NCBI GenBank assembly: GCA_013815395.1
Contig: JACDGH010000077.1
Coordinates: forward strand, 1 to 9,846
Length of the DNA stretch: 9,846 bases
Direction: 5' to 3'
Source of the DNA: Parachlamydiaceae bacterium
GTDB lineage: Bacteria; Chlamydiota; Chlamydiia; Chlamydiales; Parachlamydiaceae
The notes under the pieces were generated by a model, which did not search any database, was not told the origin of the DNA, and worked only from the letters and a program-made list of their open reading frames with translations. Position 1 is the first letter of the stretch, and the number at the start of each line of letters is the position of its first letter. Below, one piece after another: positions 5,877 to 9,846 of the stretch. The position numbers and the translations under genes were made by a program.

Positions 5877-6446
5877 ATGAGATTATCCTATTTTTTTAGT
5901 AAGTTATTGCTAAGTACATTTATAGTGCCTGCTTTTTTTTCAGCCAATGCGGACCTTGCTGAAAGCAAAAGTTCGGAAAGTTTCTTTAGCGCTAAAAAGC
6001 ATCATAAAGAAAATGTATTTGCAAGCTATCGCAATGACAGGGACATCACAATCCCAGCAGGGGGTAATGTACTTTTTAATGTTGAAAATGTTAATAAAGG
6101 GGATGGAATAAGCTATCATGAAGATGGTACCTTTTCGATAGATAAGTCAGGGTTTTATCTCATCAATTATGGCTTAGCATCTATCGGTAATGCAGGTGAG
6201 GTAGGAGCTGCTTATGGATTTAATTTAATTAAAATTAGCAAGGATCATCACACTATAGTTGATTCAGTTTTGACAAATGCTTCATCAGCTATTATTGTTC
6301 ATCTTAAAGAGCATGATCGAATTGCAATTGTCTCCCAAGAGTTTTTGGTAACTTTAGTTGCCGGAAATCTGCCTCCTAGAACAACCTCTTTAACTGACAC
6401 AGCTCATATTACTTTTCTTAGAGTAGAGCATAAAGAAAAAGACTAA
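5877..6446 (+). CDS. Secreted C1q/TNF-like (BclA C-terminal-like) jelly-roll protein
   Basis: A 189-residue protein. Residues 1-26 are a signal peptide (basic start, hydrophobic SYFFSKLLLSTFIVPAFF, cleavage near SANA/D). A short Ser/Lys-rich linker follows. Residues 48-184 have the hallmarks of the C1q/BclA-C beta-sandwich: TIPAGGNVLFNVENVNKGDG (58-77), ISYHEDGTFSIDKSGFYLINYGLA (78-101), a central Phe/Leu strand, a hydrophilic loop HLKEHDRIAIVS (142-153), and a closing strand ITFLRVE. Such domains usually trimerise and bind ligands or surfaces. Here there is no collagen-like stalk. It stands alone between AT-rich DNA and a large hairpin, so it is probably monocistronic. A surface or host-interface role is inferred. 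Confidence 0.8.
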   Translation: MRLSYFFSKLLLSTFIVPAFFSANADLAESKSSESFFSAKKHHKENVFASYRNDRDITIPAGGNVLFNVENVNKGDGISYHEDGTFSIDKSGFYLINYGLASIGNAGEVGAAYGFNLIKISKDHHTIVDSVLTNASSAIIVHLKEHDRIAIVSQEFLVTLVAGNLPPRTTSLTDTAHITFLRVEHKEKD

Positions 6447-6457
6447 ATTATATGAAA

Positions 6458-6523
6458 TGGCAATTGCTCACTAGGCTGAGGTAAAAGTGTTCTGCCTTTT
6501 TTACGTCAGCTGAGCAATTGCCA
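6458..6523. repeat. Large interrupted hairpin after the C1q-like gene
   Basis: TGGCAATTGCTCA (6458-6470) pairs perfectly with TGAGCAATTGCCA (6511-6523). After a 4-base bulge (CTAG), GCTGA (6475-6479) pairs with TCAGC (6506-6510), and after a two-base internal mismatch TAAAA (6482-6486) pairs with TTTTA (6499-6503). The structure begins 11 bases after the stop at 6446. No T-tract follows either arm, although a run of six T's (6497-6502) lies inside. It may act as a 3' stabiliser or terminator, or be a small repetitive palindrome. Confidence 0.65.
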
Positions 6524-6545
6524 GAAAAATAAAGATGTTTTTCTG

Positions 6546-6553
6546 AAAGGAGG
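6546..6553 (+). promoter_or_regulatory. Perfect Shine-Dalgarno with no standard start behind it
   Basis: AAAGGAGG is followed after 4 bases by ATT 6558, which is in frame with the hydrolase ATG at 6597 and would add 13 residues. The hydrolase has its own AAAGGA at 6587-6592 before ATG 6597, which I prefer. The upstream site is either a relic of a lost ATG or a second entry point. Confidence 0.4.
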
Positions 6554-6596
6554 CCTTATTTTTTCCAAAAACCGAGTCTTTGAACGAAAGGAAAAT

Positions 6597-7397
6597 ATGG
6601 CCAAATGGACTACTAAGACTTGTGAAGTAAATGGAATTGACGTCCATTACCTTAGAACCGGCGGCGACAAACCAGCTATTGTTTTGTTGCATGGATTAAT
6701 GCTAAATGGAAGATGTTGGGCTCCCTTAGCGCGAGCGCTAGAGGAAGATTACGATGTTATCATGCCGGATGCTCGCGGTCACGGAAATTCCAGTGCTCCG
6801 GAAGAGGGCTATTGCTATAATAACTTAGCTGTCGAGGTCATGGGCCTTTGCGAGGCACTCGGACTCACCTCCCCAGTACTACTTGGACACTCGATGGGAG
6901 GTATGACGGCAGCTGTAGTCGCCAGTCAAAATCCCAAGCATCTACGCGGCCTTATTTTGGTGGATCCAGCTTTTCTTACGGCACAACGTCAGCGTGAAGT
7001 TAATAAGAGTGACGTCGCATCTCAGCATCGCCACACTCTCAATCTGTCAAAGGATGAGTTTTTGGCTGAAAGTCGAATTCGTCATAGTCGTCGCTCAAGC
7101 GAGCTTATTGAGCTATTCGTACAAGCAAGATTTCAAACGAGTATTCATGCTTTTGAGATTTTGAAATCACCCAATCCTGATTATGTGCAGCTGATCAATA
7201 ATCTCCATATTCCAAGCTTGCTTGTCGTTGGTGATGTTGATGCTATAGTCTCTCCAGAGATGATCAGAGAACTTGTTGAAATCAATCAACGTTTAAAGGT
7301 CGCCAAAATCGCAGAAGCTGGTCATGCAGTTTGCTATGACCAGCCAGAGATTTTTTCAGTTATCGTTAAAAAATTTTTACGCTCGTTGAGTAATTAA
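6597..7397 (+). CDS. Alpha/beta hydrolase
   Basis: A 266-residue cytoplasmic alpha/beta-hydrolase, full length for the family, with no signal peptide. The oxyanion HG is in VLLHGLMLNGRCW (29-41). DARGHGNSSAP (58-68) is the usual loop after strand 4. The nucleophile elbow is GHSMGG (97-102) with Ser99. The acid is Asp215 in VVGDVDAIV (210-218), and the base is His243 in AGHAVCYDQP (241-250). A helical cap lies between about 125 and 195. The complete triad predicts an active ester, lactone or C-C bond hydrolase; the substrate cannot be named. The ATG at 6597 follows AAAGGA. It looks more GC-rich than its neighbours, which may mean a different origin. A decayed Nudix copy begins 3 bp after its stop. 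Confidence 0.9.
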   Translation: MAKWTTKTCEVNGIDVHYLRTGGDKPAIVLLHGLMLNGRCWAPLARALEEDYDVIMPDARGHGNSSAPEEGYCYNNLAVEVMGLCEALGLTSPVLLGHSMGGMTAAVVASQNPKHLRGLILVDPAFLTAQRQREVNKSDVASQHRHTLNLSKDEFLAESRIRHSRRSSELIELFVQARFQTSIHAFEILKSPNPDYVQLINNLHIPSLLVVGDVDAIVSPEMIRELVEINQRLKVAKIAEAGHAVCYDQPEIFSVIVKKFLRSLSN

Positions 7398-7400
7398 AAG

Positions 7401-7551
7401 CTGATTGTCCGAGGAAAAGCTCCATTTGGTAAAGCTATTTGTGGGGGAAGTTGAATATGGTGAAACTGTTGAAAATGAAGTAAGACGAGAAATGAGTGAG
7501 GCCGTCAATCTTCAATTAAATGACCTAAGACAATTTTATATCTACTACTAG
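7401..7551 (+). pseudogene. Nudix hydrolase fragment, copy 2
   Basis: The sequence begins LIVRGKAPFGKAI and then, after a 2-base loss in the G run, continues VEYGETVEN, RREMSEAVNLQLNDLRQFYI and a TAG at 7549-7551. It is clearly the same gene as positions 3381-3540. Several stretches of more than 20 identical bases are shared at DNA level, so duplication was fairly recent. It lacks the signal peptide, the first strand and everything after the Nudix box. In the box the third Glu of REMMEE is Ala (REMSEA), removing a metal ligand. With the frameshift it cannot be functional. It starts directly after the hydrolase stop. Confidence 0.85.
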
Positions 7552-7558
7552 AATGTGT

Positions 7559-7666
7559 TTAAAATCTAACGCCGATGCCCGTTTCCAATTTAAGCCCACC
7601 AACATCGCCTTTAGAATTAAAGTATACGGGCTGATAGATGTAATCAAAAAAAGTGTCTACATAAAA
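7559..7666 (-). pseudogene. C-terminal fragment of an outer-membrane beta-barrel protein
   Basis: The minus strand reads 35 residues, FYVDTFFDYIYQPVYFNSKG then DVGGLKLETGIGVRF, to TAA 7559-7561. It shows alternating hydrophobic/polar strands and ends in Phe preceded by alternating hydrophobic residues (GIGVRF). This is the classic C-terminal signature recognised by the BamA machinery. Upstream it is cut off by TGA at 7667-7669, right at the base of the hairpin 7669-7698. It is therefore a relic of a longer gene whose remainder is not in the window. The specific porin or autotransporter family is not identifiable. Confidence 0.5.
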
Positions 7667-7668
7667 TC

Positions 7669-7700
7669 AAGGATTAAAATGATAACATTTTAATCCTTTT
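7669..7700 (+). terminator. Perfect 13-bp hairpin with T-tract
   Basis: AAGGATTAAAATG (7669-7681) pairs perfectly with CATTTTAATCCTT (7686-7698) around ATAA, and the arm runs into TTTT (7697-7700). The form is that of an intrinsic terminator for plus-strand transcription from the hydrolase and Nudix fragment, although the stem is AT-rich. Alternatively it is the scar that truncated the beta-barrel gene. It ends 23 bases before the mtgA start. Confidence 0.5.
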
Positions 7701-7723
7701 AAGAATCACTTTGGCTGGAAACA

Positions 7724-8554
7724 ATGACATTCCAAATTATGCGTACCGTTCCTCTAATATTCAATGGATTTGCTAAAATTTTAAGAAGCATTGTCTTTGT
7801 CTTGGTATTGCTTTTAGCTTTTTTGCTATTAGTTTGTTCGATCATTTATATTATTTTACCTGAAGTCTCAGCTCTTGATTTATCTAATCCAACCACAACA
7901 GCATTCATAGAGTTAAGGCGTGCTGAGGCTCTTCAAAATGGGACCGATTTCCAATTGCAATGGGAATGGGTGCCATTGTCAAAAATTTCACCATTTATTG
8001 TTAATTCACTTATCTACTCTGAAGACAACACGTTTTGGATACATGCAGGAATTGATTGGTATAGCATTATGCATGCGCTTAATATTTTCTGGCATCAACA
8101 TCGATTTGTAACAGGGGGAAGTACCATAACCCAGCAAGTCGTTAAAAACCTATACCTCTCTCCCGATAGAAACTTATTGCGGAAAGGGAGGCAATTTCTT
8201 CTTGCTTTAGAAATGGAAAGACATCTAAGCAAAGAGCGAATTTTAGAAATTTACTTAAATATCTTTGAATGGGGAGATAATGTATTTGGGATAGAGGCCG
8301 CATCAAAATATTGGTTCAATTGTTCAGCAAGTGAATTGACTCCCAACCAGGCCGTGAATTTAGCATTAATTGTACCAAACCCACTTCGCCGCGATCCGAC
8401 AACTCCCCCATTATCCTTTAACCGAGCGATTAATCAATTGCTACTTATGTTAGCGCGGGATGGGATAATTAGTGATGAGATGGCAATAGATGAATTGAAT
8501 ATTGAAATTCCGTCTGGAGCGTTATGTGAAGATGTCATTTATAAAATGTTCTAA
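7724..8554 (+). CDS. mtgA: Monofunctional peptidoglycan glycosyltransferase MtgA
   Basis: A 276-residue GT51 enzyme that polymerises lipid II into glycan strands on the outer face of the inner membrane; it has no transpeptidase domain. A single N-terminal membrane anchor lies at about 20-46. The catalytic Glu is E100 in YSEDNTFWIHAGID (98-111). GGSTITQQVVKNLYL (131-145) is the second signature. RKGRQFLLALEME (153-165) has Gln where many members have Glu (RKxxE). ILEIYLNIFEWGDNVFGIEAAS (173-194) completes the core. The ATG at 7724 has a weak ribosome site, and ATG 7739 is a possible alternative. There are no cell-wall genes around it, and it is separately transcribed after the hairpin at 7669-7700. 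Confidence 0.95.
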   Translation: MTFQIMRTVPLIFNGFAKILRSIVFVLVLLLAFLLLVCSIIYIILPEVSALDLSNPTTTAFIELRRAEALQNGTDFQLQWEWVPLSKISPFIVNSLIYSEDNTFWIHAGIDWYSIMHALNIFWHQHRFVTGGSTITQQVVKNLYLSPDRNLLRKGRQFLLALEMERHLSKERILEIYLNIFEWGDNVFGIEAASKYWFNCSASELTPNQAVNLALIVPNPLRRDPTTPPLSFNRAINQLLLMLARDGIISDEMAIDELNIEIPSGALCEDVIYKMF

Positions 8555-8615
8555 TGGAAGCGAAACTCGGATTTAAATGAGTAGCTTTAAAATAGGAAAG
8601 GAATTAATTTAAAAA

Positions 8616-8621
8616 TATAAT
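8616..8621 (+). promoter_or_regulatory. Candidate -10 box for the YVTN gene
   Basis: A TATAAT hexamer lies 30 bases upstream of ATG 8652, in the 97-bp gap after mtgA. No good -35 is seen at 16-18 bases upstream. In such AT-rich DNA a chance match is quite possible. Confidence 0.3.
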
Positions 8622-8651
8622 TAAGAATACAAACTTTTACAAAAGGTACCT

Positions 8652-9846
8652 ATGAATACGGCCAAACTATTGAAGATGTTTTTTTTTACAATTTTTATGT
8701 ATTCCTATGCTTTGTTTAGCCAACCTATTGTGTTACAGGTTTTTCCAAAAGTGGGTTCTACGACAGGTGGCAATGTTGTTAATATTCAAGGAAGTGGCTT
8801 TACAGGCGCAAGTGCTGTCGATTTTGGCTTAAAGGCCGCGGTCTCTTTTAACGTTATCAACGATAATTTAATCACTGCAATAACTCCTCTAGAAACACCT
8901 GCAACTGTGACTGTATTTGTCACAACTCCATCAGGCGTTTCTAGCATTTCTAAAGCTTCAAGTTATACCTATCAAGGATTTTGGTATGTTTACACTACTC
9001 AATTTCCTACTAATACCGTTGTTCCTATTAATACTAATACGAACATCCCTAGTGCCTCAATTGTCGTGGGTAACTCTCCTAGTTCGGTTGCCATCACGCC
9101 TGATGGAAGAATAGCTTATGTAAACGTTAGCGGCATTAATAGTACAGTGGCAATTGATATTGCCACTAACACAATAATTGGCGCACCAATACCTGTAGGA
9201 TCAGACCCTGAGGGAATTGCTATAACTCCGGATGGGCAAACAGCTTATATTGCTAACTATGGTTCTAATAGCGTGACCCCAATTGATTTGAGAACGAATA
9301 CTGCTGGGGTTGCTATTCCAATAGGGGTAGGAACTAACCCATTGTCCATTGCCATTACAACTAATGGGCAATTTGCTTATGTTGTAAATACCACAGCAGC
9401 CTACGTCTCGGTCATTAATCTAGCTACGCAAACACTTTTACCGACTACCATTGTGACGGGAGGAAGGCCTACAGCTACAGTAGTTAGTCCTGATGGGACA
9501 CGAGTGTATGTAACTGGTGTCACTTTCAATATGTTGAGAGAAATTAGTACAGCAACTAATACCCTTGTAAGAACCACTATATTACCAGGCCCAGGTCTTA
9601 ATGCACTCACCATCACTTCTGATAATAGTAAATTATTTATTACAAATACGTTTGGCACCACAATTACCCCTTTTAATTTGCTCACTAATACAGCCGGGCC
9701 TAATATTGCAAGTGACACCCGTCCTGATGCGATTGTCTTAACTCCCGATCAAACGCGGGCTTATGTCGCGCATGAACAGTCTAATAATGTTGGGGTCATC
9801 GATTTAACCGTTACGCCTCCTGTTAATACTTTGAATATCCCTGTAG
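8652..9846 (+). CDS. Exported IPT/TIG plus YVTN beta-propeller repeat protein (3' end outside window)
   Basis: The frame is open for 398 codons from ATG 8652, preceded by AAAAGG, to the window edge. Residues 1-23 are a signal peptide (KLLKMFFFTIFMYSYALFS). Residues 25-112 form an IPT/TIG immunoglobulin-like domain (VFPKVGSTTGGNVVNIQGSG, then TPSGVSSISKASSYTY). YVTN beta-propeller units then repeat every 42-44 residues, starting at 143, 186, 230, 273, 316 and 358. Each has the pattern P-x-x-(I/V)-A-I-T-P-D-G-x-x-A-Y-V followed by N-x-(V/I)-x-x-I-D-x-x-T-N. Six blades are seen, so one or more are expected beyond the edge. Such proteins are surface or periplasmic binding scaffolds. The adhesion or host-interface role is inferred. 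Confidence 0.88.
   Translation, partial: MNTAKLLKMFFFTIFMYSYALFSQPIVLQVFPKVGSTTGGNVVNIQGSGFTGASAVDFGLKAAVSFNVINDNLITAITPLETPATVTVFVTTPSGVSSISKASSYTYQGFWYVYTTQFPTNTVVPINTNTNIPSASIVVGNSPSSVAITPDGRIAYVNVSGINSTVAIDIATNTIIGAPIPVGSDPEGIAITPDGQTAYIANYGSNSVTPIDLRTNTAGVAIPIGVGTNPLSIAITTNGQFAYVVNTTAAYVSVINLATQTLLPTTIVTGGRPTATVVSPDGTRVYVTGVTFNMLREISTATNTLVRTTILPGPGLNALTITSDNSKLFITNTFGTTITPFNLLTNTAGPNIASDTRPDAIVLTPDQTRAYVAHEQSNNVGVIDLTVTPPVNTLNIPV

Noticed and set aside
9401..9718. 105-codon minus-strand ORF
   Set aside because: It is antisense to the YVTN repeats; long antisense frames are common over Thr/Asn-rich repeats, and the plus strand is clearly the coding one.
9078..9846. CRISPR-like or tandem DNA repeats
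   Set aside because: The periodicity is at protein level with diverged DNA and no spacers; it is a beta-propeller coding region.

Overview
The window is AT-rich and holds a mix of intact and decaying genes typical of an accessory region. Several proteins carry Sec-type signal peptides. There is a membrane-anchored peptidoglycan glycosyltransferase, and a 35-residue fragment looks like the C-terminus of an outer-membrane beta-barrel. Together these point to a Gram-negative-type bacterium. The low GC and many dying genes would suit a host- or amoeba-associated lineage (environmental Chlamydiae or Legionella-like gammaproteobacteria), but nothing seen here fixes the taxon.

Layout. 1-243: tail of an unidentified plus-strand CDS, closed by a strong terminator at 261-292. 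357-1731: a DUF2000 gene and a LysR-type regulator transcribed divergently from a 91-bp shared region with an extended -10 and a dyad. 1845-2530: two translationally coupled membrane-protein genes (an unidentified, possibly MFS-like one and a DUF486/DMT-family one). Both are broken by in-frame stop codons only; the reading frame is otherwise preserved. 2672-3751: an exported GyrI-like domain protein followed 3 bp later by an exported Nudix hydrolase that is now a pseudogene. 3752-5604: an overlapping minus-strand pair, an AviRa-like 23S rRNA methyltransferase and a P-loop kinase. This pair is bracketed by two 53-bp imperfect direct repeats and lies next to a 29-bp-arm palindrome. 5877-6446: a secreted C1q/BclA-like jelly-roll protein. 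6458-6523: a large hairpin. 6597-7397: an alpha/beta hydrolase. 7401-7700: a second, more decayed copy of the Nudix gene, the beta-barrel tail on the other strand and a perfect 13-bp hairpin. 7724-8554: mtgA. 8652-end: a large exported protein with one IPT/TIG domain and at least six YVTN beta-propeller repeats, cut by the window edge.

How it fits together. The clearest functional unit is the methyltransferase-kinase pair, which resembles a self-contained ribosome-modification or resistance cassette and appears to have been inserted. The GyrI-like/Nudix pair, the C1q-like protein and the YVTN protein share predicted export, which would suit envelope or host-interface roles. No transposase, integrase, tRNA, rRNA or CRISPR array is visible. 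The rearrangement history is instead recorded by duplicated gene scraps and palindromes. The best candidates for something undescribed are the repeat-bracketed AviRa-like/kinase cassette and the exported GyrI-Nudix tandem.
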